Under the pieces are notes generated by a model. The model had not been told where the DNA came from. It worked only from the letters and a program-made list of their open reading frames with translations, and did not search any database. DNA of 64,000 nucleotides from Haloechinothrix aidingensis (lineage in GTDB: Bacteria > Actinomycetota > Actinomycetes > Mycobacteriales > Pseudonocardiaceae), in contig NZ_JACCKD010000004.1 in assembly GCF_013450155.1 (NCBI RefSeq), positions 372,001 through 436,000 on the forward strand. Reading direction: 5' to 3'. Shown one piece after another: positions 17,767-25,351 of the stretch (position 1 is its first letter; each line of letters starts with the position of its first letter). The translations under genes were made by a program, and so were the position numbers.

Positions 17767-18545
17767 CGCACGCTCCTCTGCATCTCTGTGTCGCGACGTC
17801 CGGCCGGCTGCTGCGAAGCGGCCCGGACGACCCACGTCAGCGTCGGGTCAGTGCTCTCCATCCACTCCGGATGCCACTGGACTCCGAGGACCGGAGCACC
17901 TGCGAGCTCGACCGACTCGATCACACCGTCGCTCGTCCGCCCGGTCACGACCAGGCCGGCGCCGCAGCGGTCGACAGCCTGGTGGTGCCAGGAGTTGGTC
18001 GTCGCGTGCTCGCCGAACAGCTCGGCGGCGAGGGATCCCTTCTCGAACGTCACGAGGTGATCGGTGGTGCCGTCCGTTGGCGCGGCCTCGGCCGACAGGT
18101 GGCTCACGGAGCCCGGCTCGAGGTGGGCGATGAGCGTGCCGCCGAGAGCGACGTTGAGTACCTGCATGCCCCGGCAGACACCCAGCACAGGGATCCCGCG
18201 GTCCAGCGCGGCGCGTACGAGCGCGAGCTCGTAGGAGTCCCGCGCAGGGTCGTGGGCCATCGGGTCCGTCCGGGGGTCGATGTCGCGGACCACGCTCGTG
18301 TCGCCGCCCCAGCACGCCGGGTGGACGTCCTGTCCACCGGTGATCACGACCCCGGACAGCCACTGACACATGTCCGTCGCGTCGCTGTCGTACGACAGGT
18401 ACACCGGAAGCCCACCGGCCTCGGCGATCCGCGTCGCGAAGTCCGACATGTAGCTGTCCAGGCAGCGGTCGCCATACCGCTCGTCGGCTCCCTCGAGCAC
18501 ACTGAGCCGGTATCGCCGTCCCGTGATGCCGATCAGCGGGCGCAC
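17763..18545 (-). CDS. Class I amidotransferase-like gamma-glutamyl hydrolase (peptidase C26, PuuD-like)
   Basis: A 260-residue hydrolase. Seen are 'PLIGITGRR', 'VVITGGQDVHPACWG', the nucleophile Cys in 'VLGVCRGMQVLN', 'NSWHHQAVD' and the catalytic His/Glu in 'GVQWHPEW'. These are the signatures of gamma-Glu-GABA hydrolase PuuD and of the AtdA2-type hydrolases that act on gamma-glutamylanilide. It should release glutamate and the carboxylic acid (or amine) from a gamma-glutamyl conjugate made by the next gene. GTG at 18545 is chosen for its GAGGAGG eight bases upstream; a GTG at 18572 overlapping the previous stop (GTGA) would add nine residues. Confidence 0.87.
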   Translation of the reverse strand: MRPLIGITGRRYRLSVLEGADERYGDRCLDSYMSDFATRIAEAGGLPVYLSYDSDATDMCQWLSGVVITGGQDVHPACWGGDTSVVRDIDPRTDPMAHDPARDSYELALVRAALDRGIPVLGVCRGMQVLNVALGGTLIAHLEPGSVSHLSAEAAPTDGTTDHLVTFEKGSLAAELFGEHATTNSWHHQAVDRCGAGLVVTGRTSDGVIESVELAGAPVLGVQWHPEWMESTDPTLTWVVRAASQQPAGRRDTEMQRSVR

Positions 18546-18568
18546 CGTCGCGGCCTCCTCACGTACGT

Positions 18569-19936
18569 TCACGGCAACTCGAAGTAGCGAGCCGACTCCC
18601 ATTCCGAGAGCTCGGCGAACGGGTCGCCGCCAGCGGTGTGGAACTGCATCCACTCCCACTTGCGCGACGCGATCCAGCAGTCGACGAACTCGTCGCCGAG
18701 CAGCTCGCGCAGGATCGGGTCGGCGTCCAGAGCCGCCGCGGCCTTCGTGATGCTGTCGGGGATCCGCTCGATGCCCAGGCCCGGCGGCATGCACCACGCC
18801 ATGTCGGTGACCTGCTCGGGCGGGTCGATCTTCTGCTCCATGCCGCCGATGACCCCGGCCAGCACGCCGGCGAGTGCGAGGTACAGGTTGGCGTCGGCGC
18901 CCGGGAGGCGGTACTCGAGGCGGGAGTACTTGGGGTGTCCACAGACGGCGCGCACCGCGGTGGTCTTGTTGCTGATCCCCCAGCTGATCGTGACGGGCGG
19001 CCCACTCAAGTCGACCAGCCGCCGGTACGAGGTGATCTGCGGCAGCACGATCGAGGTGTTGCCCTCGATCGTCGCCAGCAGCCCACCGATGGCGTGCAGC
19101 ATCGTCTCCGACGGCCCGTCCTCGGCATAGAACGCGTTGTCGCCATCGCGCTGCAGCGAGAGGTTGATGTGGGAGGCCTGGCCGTAACCGGCCGTTGGCT
19201 TGGCCATGAAGGTCACGCAGTGCCCGCGCTCGAACGCGACCTCGCGCATGATCTGGCGGGTCCGCGCCCAGGCGTCACCGACCTTGATCGGGTCGCCCGG
19301 TGCGAGGTTGATCTCGACCTGGCCGGCGGCATCCTCGTCGCTGAAGGCCTCCCACTCGATGCCGACCTCGTCGAGACGGTCGGCCACGGCGTTCATGTAG
19401 TCGATCCAGTCCGCCGACTTCGCCAGGTGGTACGCCGTGCCGGCGTTTCCGCCCAACGGGCTCAGGTTGCGATACCCGCGAGCACGAGCTTCGTGAATGG
19501 ACTCCTCGAAGACGGCGGCCTCGATCTCGACCGCAACGGTCGCGGTGAATCCGTGCGCAGCCAGCCGCTCGACCATCTGCCGCAGCAGGTTGCGCGGACA
19601 GATCGGGACCGGCGTGCCGTCCTTGAGCCAGTAGTCACCGATCACCGAGTCCAGCCCCGGCTTCCATTCGATCAGAGTCGACATGTCGGGACGGAAGTAG
19701 ACGTCGTCCAGGTGGCCGCGCCAGGCGGGGAAGGCGGAACCGAAGACGGGAAGGTTGCCGAGGTCGAGTCCGAACAGGAGATCCGCGAAGGCGAACCCCG
19801 CGTCCTTGCCCGCGGCGAACTTCTTGGGCGAGACGTTCTTGCCGAGGAAGCACCCCTCATGATTCGTCGCCTCGAGCCGGACGGCTCGCGGGCCGGAGTC
19901 GCGGAGCGGTGCGCTGGTGGTGGTGAGTTCAGGCAT
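18569..19936 (-). CDS. Glutamine-synthetase-like gamma-glutamylamine ligase (PuuA/GMAS-like)
   Basis: A 455-residue member of the glutamine synthetase superfamily. Metal and substrate residues are all present: 'VEIEAAVF' (the E-x-E pair), 'DEDAAGQVEIN', 'TFMAKPTAGYGQASHINLSL' (His), 'SYRRLV', 'WGISNKTTAVR' and 'SRLEYRLPGADANLYLALAG'. The absence of the standard adenylylation region and the pairing with a C26 hydrolase and a DAO-family oxidase identify it as an amine-glutamylating enzyme (as in putrescine, isopropylamine and aniline catabolism) and not as an ammonia-assimilating enzyme. It overlaps the SCP2-like gene by 8 bp and is followed by the hydrolase gene. Confidence 0.87.
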   Translation of the reverse strand: MPELTTTSAPLRDSGPRAVRLEATNHEGCFLGKNVSPKKFAAGKDAGFAFADLLFGLDLGNLPVFGSAFPAWRGHLDDVYFRPDMSTLIEWKPGLDSVIGDYWLKDGTPVPICPRNLLRQMVERLAAHGFTATVAVEIEAAVFEESIHEARARGYRNLSPLGGNAGTAYHLAKSADWIDYMNAVADRLDEVGIEWEAFSDEDAAGQVEINLAPGDPIKVGDAWARTRQIMREVAFERGHCVTFMAKPTAGYGQASHINLSLQRDGDNAFYAEDGPSETMLHAIGGLLATIEGNTSIVLPQITSYRRLVDLSGPPVTISWGISNKTTAVRAVCGHPKYSRLEYRLPGADANLYLALAGVLAGVIGGMEQKIDPPEQVTDMAWCMPPGLGIERIPDSITKAAAALDADPILRELLGDEFVDCWIASRKWEWMQFHTAGGDPFAELSEWESARYFELP

Positions 19937-20591
19937 CGTAACGAACCTTCCAGGAGGCGCCGGTCATCACCGACAACTGGGAAAGGGTGCCCTGGATCCC
20001 CAAGGCACCGGAGAACAGAACAGCGATGAGATCGTCCGCGCCGGAGAACACTCCGGCGAGCGTGTCGGGGTCCGAGGCCATCAGGTACTGAGTGGCGCCG
20101 TCGCCGAGCACGATCTGCTCGACGCCGTCGGGCCCTTCGGTGACCGCGATCAACACGTCGGGAATCCCCGCGATGGATCGTGTCGCATCCCAGAATTGCT
20201 GAGCGGCCTCACGCCAGCCGGGAAGCGGCGGCGTGAGCGCCCGCAGGACTCCCCGTGCCAGGTCGGCGTCACCAGAGGGATCCTCCGTCGGCGCGAAGCG
20301 CGCGTTGAGGTCGACGGTGATGGCGGCGTCCGGCTCGATCCGCACGCCGCTGGACACGTCGATTCCGTTGTCGCCGAAGCTGATCGTCGCGGCCTGGGGC
20401 GTGTCGTGAGAGCGAATCGCAACGGTGCCGGACGAAGTGTGCAAAGCGTCGAGGGCGTGCCCCGCCCGGGCGGAGTCGCGCAGCGTGCGGCCGATCATCC
20501 GAACGATGGGACTCGCATCGTCCTCGATCCTGACGTCGACGTCTGCGGCGCCCGCAGCTGTCGGCGTGGGGGCCGTCATGGTTTCGGTCAT
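19929..20591 (-). CDS. SCP2-like lipid/CoA-thioester-binding protein
   Basis: A 220-residue protein and first gene of the minus-strand operon. The C-terminal segment 'GDGATQYLMASDPDTLAGVFSGADDLIAVLFSGALGIQGTLSQL' has the pattern of the sterol-carrier-protein-2 fold (acidic 'D-x-x-T-L', 'G-x-L-x-I-x-G-x-L'). The first half is less recognisable and may be a second copy. SCP2-like proteins bind hydrophobic chains or CoA esters; here it may hold a hydrophobic intermediate. The assignment is by pattern and moderate. It is divergent from the alpha/beta hydrolase gene across operator site A. Confidence 0.6.
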   Translation of the reverse strand: MTETMTAPTPTAAGAADVDVRIEDDASPIVRMIGRTLRDSARAGHALDALHTSSGTVAIRSHDTPQAATISFGDNGIDVSSGVRIEPDAAITVDLNARFAPTEDPSGDADLARGVLRALTPPLPGWREAAQQFWDATRSIAGIPDVLIAVTEGPDGVEQIVLGDGATQYLMASDPDTLAGVFSGADDLIAVLFSGALGIQGTLSQLSVMTGASWKVRYDA

Positions 20592-20663
20592 TCCTCGGTC
20601 CTTTCGACTTTCGCGAGCTCACGCGAGGAGTTCGCGCCCCCTCTCGAACAGCTCCGGCGTTAC

Positions 20664-20692
20664 TTAGTCAGATGACTCAAACGCATGACTAT
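20664..20692. promoter_or_regulatory. Shared 29-bp operator, site A (divergent promoter)
   Basis: TTAGTCA (20664-20670) and TGACTAT (20686-20692) form an inverted repeat with a 15-bp spacer containing GACTCA. The right half overlaps a plausible plus-strand -10 hexamer TATGAT (20690-20695). Read on the minus strand, the left half gives TAAGTA at the matching place. It thus sits on the divergent promoters of the seven-gene minus operon and the hydrolase gene. Confidence 0.7.
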
Positions 20693-20759
20693 GATGGTGC
20701 GGCACGGATCGCACCGTGTCAACACCGCCCTTGCCCCGTCGCCGGAAAGGTTTTCGCGC

Positions 20760-21746
20760 ATGACCGAGCCCATCCCATCGAGCTGGGAGCTCCTCGACGC
20801 CGACGCGCTGCTCGCCGCCCAGGCGATGGCGGAGGCATTGCCCACGCCGGTTCGCGAACTCGGCGCCCGGGCGGCGCGCGAGCTGTTGGCGAGCACGCCG
20901 TCCGACCGTCCGTTGACGCCACTCGACCGGGTCGAGGCGGTGGCCGTGCCGACCCGTTCGGGACACGTCCGTGCACGCCTCTACCACCCGCCCGGCTCGC
21001 CGGCCGCGGGCCCGCGGCCGGCGCTGCTGTATCTGCACGGCGGCGGGTTCGTTCTCGGAACGCTCGACGGAGTGGACGAGGTCTGCCGAGCCGTCGCCGC
21101 ACGATCGGGATGGGCGGTCCTCTCGCTGCAGTACCGACTCGCCCCGGAGCATCCCTACCCGTCGGCCCTCGAGGACACGCTCGACACGCTGGCCTGGCTT
21201 CGCGAGTCAGCCCTTGATCGCGGCATCGACCCGGACATGATCGCCGTCGGCGGCGACTCCGCGGGCAGCAACCTCGCCGCTGCACTCTGCCTCCACCTCA
21301 GGGACCACGGGCTCCCGACCCCCGTGTCGCAAGTCCTCGTCTATCCCCCGGTCGACGACCGCTTCTCCACGCCGTCCTGGACCCAGTTCGCCGACGCCCC
21401 CCTGCTGACCACAGCCGATGCGCGTTGGCTCTGGGAGCAGTACATCGGCCCCGGCCACGTGGGCCGCGCCGACCAGTACGCAGCCCCCATGAAGGCGGAG
21501 TCGCTCCATGGATTGCCGCCCGCCCTGATCCTCACCGCCGAGGTCGATCCGCTGCGCGACGACGCCGAGGCGTACGCCGAACGACTGCGACGCGACGGCG
21601 TACCCATTACCGCCATTCGCCACTCGGGCGTGTTCCACGGCTTCTTCACCGAGGTCGGCGTCTTCACCAAAACCGAAGCGGCCATCGATGACGTCGTCCG
21701 GCACCTGCGCGGCATCGCCCCCCGCACGACGACCTCGACTTCTTGA
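20760..21746 (+). CDS. Alpha/beta hydrolase of the hormone-sensitive-lipase family
   Basis: A 328-residue esterase/lactonase. The oxyanion motif 'YLHGGGFVLG', nucleophile 'GGDSAGSNLAAA', acid 'AEVDPLRDDAEAYAERL' and His 'SGVFHGFFTEV' define the HSL family. Next to a Baeyer-Villiger-type monooxygenase, such hydrolases open the ester or lactone product. ATG at 20760 has GGAAAGG upstream; an upstream frame to 20685 lacks a binding site and runs through the operator. Most members act on short acyl esters in the cytoplasm. Confidence 0.9.
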   Translation: MTEPIPSSWELLDADALLAAQAMAEALPTPVRELGARAARELLASTPSDRPLTPLDRVEAVAVPTRSGHVRARLYHPPGSPAAGPRPALLYLHGGGFVLGTLDGVDEVCRAVAARSGWAVLSLQYRLAPEHPYPSALEDTLDTLAWLRESALDRGIDPDMIAVGGDSAGSNLAAALCLHLRDHGLPTPVSQVLVYPPVDDRFSTPSWTQFADAPLLTTADARWLWEQYIGPGHVGRADQYAAPMKAESLHGLPPALILTAEVDPLRDDAEAYAERLRRDGVPITAIRHSGVFHGFFTEVGVFTKTEAAIDDVVRHLRGIAPRTTTSTS

Positions 21747-21790
21747 CGGCCACCAGGCATTGACGAAGGCACAGTCCGACGTTTAGCTTC

Positions 21791-21819
21791 TTGGTCATAC
21801 GACTCAGACTGTTGACTAT
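21791..21819. promoter_or_regulatory. Shared 29-bp operator, site B (monooxygenase promoter)
   Basis: TTGGTCA (21791-21797) and TGACTAT (21813-21819) repeat the arrangement of site A. Across the 33 bp that include the flanks, sites A and B agree at most positions, including the central GACTCA. The site lies 46 bp before the monooxygenase start codon, so the operon from 21866 onward has its own controlled promoter, separate from the hydrolase gene. Confidence 0.7.
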
Positions 21820-21865
21820 CTCGGCTGTGATCTGTCGACGCATCGACCACGGGAAGGCAGCGACC

Positions 21866-23530
21866 ATGACTGACACCACCTCCTCCACCAGCCCGATCGT
21901 CGACGTCCTGTGCGTCGGTGCCGGCTTCTCCGGCCTGTACGCCGCGTACCAGGCAGCCGAACGGGGATGGACGTTCGCCGGATACGAGGCCGCGCCCGAC
22001 GTCGGCGGCACGTGGTACTGGAACACCTATCCCGGCGCGCGCTGCGACGTCGAAAGCATCTACTACTCGTACTCGTTCAGCGAGGAGCTCCAGCAGGAGT
22101 GGACGTGGAGCGAGCGTTTCGCCCCACAGCCAGAGATCCTGAGCTACATCAACCACGTCGCCGACCGCTTCGACCTTCGTAGGCTCTTCCGGTTCAACAC
22201 CAAGGTGGTGGCGGCGAACTGGCTTCCCGACGAGCATCTCTGGGAGGTGACGCTCGACTCCGGCGACACCCAGCGTGGTCGCTACCTGCTGGCCGCCTCG
22301 GGCGGACTCTCGACGCCGAAGGACGTCGACGTTCCCGGCATGGAGAACTTCGCCGGGCTGACAGTGTCGACGAGCCGCTGGAACATCTCGCTCGACGACC
22401 TCGCCGGCAAGCGGGTCGCAGTCATCGGCACGGGATCGTCGGGCGTGCAATGCATCCCGCTCATCGCCGAGGTCGCCGAGCAGCTCACGGTGTTCCAGCG
22501 CACCCCCAACTACGTCTTCCCCGCTCGTAACGGTCCGCTGCACGAGGAGACGATCGCTGAGGTCAAGAGGAACTACTCCGCCATCCGCGAGGAGTGCCGG
22601 CACTCCCCCGGCGGTATCCCGGACCGTCCGGTGACCGACTGCGCCTTCGACGTCTCCGAGGAGGAGCGTCAGGAGCGCTACGAGCGGGCCTACGAACGCA
22701 GCGGATTCCTCGGTGTCGGCGCGGAGTTCGCCGACCTCCTCACCGATCCGAAGGCCAACGAGACCGCTGCGGAGTTCATGCGCAACAAGATCCGCGAAAT
22801 CGTCCACGATCCGCGGACCGCGTCCCTGCTGGAACCCCACTTCCACCCGCTGGGTGCCAAGCGCAGCTGCTTCGGAACCGACTACTACGAGACGTTCAAT
22901 CGGGAGAACGTCTCGCTCATCTCGCTACGCGAAGAGCCGATCACCACCATGACCTCCGACAGCATCGTCACCGAGCGTGGTTCCTACGAAGTCGACGCCA
23001 TCGTCCTGGCGATCGGGTTCGACGCTTTCACGGGCCCGCTGTTCGCGCTCAACGTCACCACGCCCGAGGCCGGCAGGCTGCAGGACGCCTGGAGTGACGG
23101 CGTGCGCACCTACCTGGGAGTCATGACCGCCGGATTCCCCAACTTCTTCATGATCGCCGGCCCCCAGAGCCCCGCGCTGGTGAGCAACGTCGTCATGACC
23201 ATCGAGCAGGCGGTCGACTGGATCAGCGACCTGATCACCCATGCCAAGGCCGAAGGCGGTGAGGTCATCGAACCCACCACCGAGGCCCAGGACGACTGGG
23301 TGACCATCACCGAGGCCACGGTCGACCAGACGCTCTTCGCGACGACCGACTCCTGGTACCGCGGCTCCAACGTGGCCGGCAAGCCGACCACCTTCCTCGG
23401 CTATGTCGGCGGCGTCGGCAAGTACCGCCGTATGTGCACCGAGATCGCCAAGCGAGGCTACCCCGGCGTCAAGATCGGCGGGCAGGCCATTGCCCCCGGG
23501 ATCGGCCGTATCGATGAGGAGATCGAATGA
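21866..23530 (+). CDS. Baeyer-Villiger-type flavin monooxygenase with atypical fingerprint
   Basis: A 554-residue class B flavoprotein monooxygenase by overall layout. FAD-binding 'DVLCVGAGFSGLYAAY' (about 13-28), 'GGTWYWNTYPGARCDVES' (conserved in cyclohexanone/cyclopentadecanone monooxygenases), NADP-binding 'VAVIGTGSSGVQCIP' (about 184-198) and the C-terminal 'NFFMIAGPQSPA' are all present. The family fingerprint F-x-G-x-x-x-H-x-x-x-W-[P/D] reads F162-A-G-L-T-V-S168-T-S-R-W172-N173, so the linker His is Ser and the last residue Asn. It would convert a ketone from amine oxidation into an ester or lactone, if the altered fingerprint still allows oxygenation. The stop overlaps the next gene (ATGA). 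Confidence 0.87.
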   Translation: MTDTTSSTSPIVDVLCVGAGFSGLYAAYQAAERGWTFAGYEAAPDVGGTWYWNTYPGARCDVESIYYSYSFSEELQQEWTWSERFAPQPEILSYINHVADRFDLRRLFRFNTKVVAANWLPDEHLWEVTLDSGDTQRGRYLLAASGGLSTPKDVDVPGMENFAGLTVSTSRWNISLDDLAGKRVAVIGTGSSGVQCIPLIAEVAEQLTVFQRTPNYVFPARNGPLHEETIAEVKRNYSAIREECRHSPGGIPDRPVTDCAFDVSEEERQERYERAYERSGFLGVGAEFADLLTDPKANETAAEFMRNKIREIVHDPRTASLLEPHFHPLGAKRSCFGTDYYETFNRENVSLISLREEPITTMTSDSIVTERGSYEVDAIVLAIGFDAFTGPLFALNVTTPEAGRLQDAWSDGVRTYLGVMTAGFPNFFMIAGPQSPALVSNVVMTIEQAVDWISDLITHAKAEGGEVIEPTTEAQDDWVTITEATVDQTLFATTDSWYRGSNVAGKPTTFLGYVGGVGKYRRMCTEIAKRGYPGVKIGGQAIAPGIGRIDEEIE

Positions 23531-23904
23531 AAGTCGTCCACCAGCGCTACGTCGCCTACTCCGATGCCCACTACGCCGGCAACCTCGTCGACGGCGCGTA
23601 CAGCCTGAAGTTGTTCGGTGATGCCGGAACCCACTTGGCGATCATCGGCGACGGCCACGAGAGCCTCTTCGCCGGGTACTCCTCGGTCGAGTTCCTCGCT
23701 GCGGTCCGAGGTGGAGACGTCATCGAGGTCGAGGCGCGCCTCGCGGCCACGGGCAACCGGAGTCGCACGATCGACTTCGAGCTGCGCGTCATCTGCCGAT
23801 CTCTGGACGAGACGGGCCGGGCCGAGGTGCTCGCCGAGCCCATCGTCGCCACTCGGGCCCGAGGGACGGGTGTCGTCCCCGCAGACCACATCAACAGGAG
23901 CTGA
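23527..23904 (+). CDS. Hotdog-fold 3-aminobutyryl-CoA ammonia-lyase-like protein
   Basis: A 125-residue hotdog-fold protein. The pattern 'SDAHYAGNLVDGAYSLKLFGDAGTHLAI', then 'GHESLFAGYSSVEFLAAVRGGDVIEVEARLAATGNRSRTIDFE', closely follows Kal, the 3-aminobutyryl-CoA ammonia-lyase of lysine fermentation (H-Y-G-G-N-L-V-D-G and Y-D-x-V-E-F-L-A-P-V). The role would be to eliminate ammonia from a beta-aminoacyl-CoA and give an enoyl-CoA. It is unusual outside lysine fermenters and fits a pathway that leaves an amino group at the beta position. It is translationally coupled to the monooxygenase gene. A simple acyl-CoA thioesterase role is the alternative. Confidence 0.72.
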   Translation: MKVVHQRYVAYSDAHYAGNLVDGAYSLKLFGDAGTHLAIIGDGHESLFAGYSSVEFLAAVRGGDVIEVEARLAATGNRSRTIDFELRVICRSLDETGRAEVLAEPIVATRARGTGVVPADHINRS

Positions 23905-23909
23905 TCAGC

Positions 23910-25274
23910 GTGGATGTCCAGGGAGAGGTGCGCGAGGAGAACCGCGAGATCGTCGTGGTCGGTGCTGGCATGGCGGGGTTGACGGCGGCGAGCACCCTGT
24001 CCGATCGGGACGTCGTCGTGCTCGAGGCCGCCGGCCGTGCCGGGGGGCGCGTGGAGTCGGTTCGCCAGGGCGACTACTGGATCAATCTCGGCACCCAGTT
24101 CACCGAGGGAACCGGGCCACTGATCGATGCTCTGCATCGCCACCAGATCCCGATGGGAACGCTGGAGGGCAAGAAGGTGGCCCTCGCGCTGGACGGAAAG
24201 GAGGTCGACACCTCGAACCCGTTCGGCCTGATGCTTCGCTCCCGGATGAGCTTGCTGGACCGGCTCGGGCTGGCAGCAGTCGGCGCCCGCATCCTCGCTG
24301 CCGTGCCGTTCCTGGAGATGGACCCGGACAACCGCCTGGCGCAGCGGGTACGGGCGAAACTCGACGCTCGACGCGCCGACTTCGTGCTGCGCGGCGTGAG
24401 GTCCACGCTCGCTCGGGCCATGGTCCGGTCCTGGTCCGGGCAGTGGATGGGATGCGAGCCGGAGGAGACCGCCGCCACCCAGTTCGTCATCTCGATGGGC
24501 ATCCTGCTGACCGACCCGGCGAAGGTACCGAACTTCTCCCTGCCGGATGGGGGAAACCAGACCCTCACCGACATCCTGGCCGCCGACCTCGACGATCGGT
24601 TACGGCTGAACTCGCCGGTGACGTCCGTGGAGTGGACCGAGGACGGTGTCGTCGTGGACTACGAGGAGGAGAACGGACCGGCGCGGATACGCGCCCGCCG
24701 GGCGATCGTGACCGTTCCCGGCGACGTGGCCGTGCGCATCATGCCCGGCCTCCCACATGAGTACCGGGCGGCGTTCGACGATATTCACTACGGCCGGTAC
24801 GTCGTAGTCGGCTTCTTCACCCACGAGGAGGGTCCCCAGCGGTGGGACGACTACCTCGCGGTGTCGACGCCGCAGCTGTCGTTCCAGGCGATGTTCAACC
24901 ACGCCGCGGCCCAGCGCCGCGGCAACACCCGCAAGCCCGGTGGCGCGCTGGCCTGCTTCGCCGGCGGCGCAGAAGCCGACAACCTGTTCGAGCTCACCGA
25001 CGACGAGATCATCGCCCGCTTCACCACAGACCTCCTCGCGCTCTACCCCGAACTCGAGGGGAAACTCGACGAGGGGATCATCCGACGTCACCACCGGGTC
25101 GTGCCGTTCTGGCCACCCCGCGGACGCGCGTCGCTGCCAACACTGCGCCAGCACCTCGGCCCCATCCACCTGGCCGGCGACTACCAGCTCGACATGCCCT
25201 CCCTCGCCGACGCGGCCAACTCAGGTCAGCAGGCCGCCCGACAGGTCCTGGCGAGCCTGTCCCCGCGCGGCTGA
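23910..25274 (+). CDS. Flavin amine oxidase family protein (cytoplasmic)
   Basis: A 454-residue amine-oxidase-superfamily flavoprotein. 'EIVVVGAGMAGLTAASTL' (FAD ADP-binding), 'VVLEAAGRAGGRVESV' (E-A-x-x-R-x-G-G-R) and the C-terminal 'GPIHLAGDYQLDMPSLADAANSGQQAARQVL' are seen. The C-terminal motif differs from the W-A-G-T-E-T of monoamine oxidases and resembles protoporphyrinogen-oxidase/desaturase-like members, so the substrate may not be a simple monoamine. GTG at 23910 has AGGAG upstream. No export signal is present, unlike the next gene. Its last codons (about 25240-25266) recur as a non-coding copy after the next gene. Confidence 0.8.
   Translation: MDVQGEVREENREIVVVGAGMAGLTAASTLSDRDVVVLEAAGRAGGRVESVRQGDYWINLGTQFTEGTGPLIDALHRHQIPMGTLEGKKVALALDGKEVDTSNPFGLMLRSRMSLLDRLGLAAVGARILAAVPFLEMDPDNRLAQRVRAKLDARRADFVLRGVRSTLARAMVRSWSGQWMGCEPEETAATQFVISMGILLTDPAKVPNFSLPDGGNQTLTDILAADLDDRLRLNSPVTSVEWTEDGVVVDYEEENGPARIRARRAIVTVPGDVAVRIMPGLPHEYRAAFDDIHYGRYVVVGFFTHEEGPQRWDDYLAVSTPQLSFQAMFNHAAAQRRGNTRKPGGALACFAGGAEADNLFELTDDEIIARFTTDLLALYPELEGKLDEGIIRRHHRVVPFWPPRGRASLPTLRQHLGPIHLAGDYQLDMPSLADAANSGQQAARQVLASLSPRG
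25240..25266 (+). repeat. Direct repeat, copy 1 (inside amine oxidase 3-prime end)
   Basis: These 27 bases encode the last residues of the first amine oxidase. They recur at 26905-26931 with one mismatch. The two copies flank the second amine oxidase gene, as expected if that gene was inserted or exchanged by recombination. Confidence 0.7.
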
Positions 25275-25351
25275 GCGCCCGCAGAACAACGGAGTGACAC
25301 AGACACTCCAGGCAGCCAACCCGGACGCAATCAACCTTAGGGAGACGACTC

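Noticed and set aside
18569-19936. Reading the glutamine-synthetase-like gene as an ammonia-assimilating glutamine synthetase
   Set aside because: It sits between catabolic genes, is coupled to a C26 gamma-glutamyl hydrolase and is controlled with an amine oxidase, so a gamma-glutamylamine ligase is more consistent.
23910-25274. Protoporphyrinogen oxidase
   Set aside because: No heme genes are near; the position in the amine regulon and the overall amine-oxidase fold make a catabolic role more likely, although the C-terminal motif is atypical.
25275-25351. A separate promoter between the two amine oxidase genes
   Set aside because: The 77-bp gap has no 29-bp operator half-sites and no convincing -10/-35 pair, so read-through from site B is assumed.
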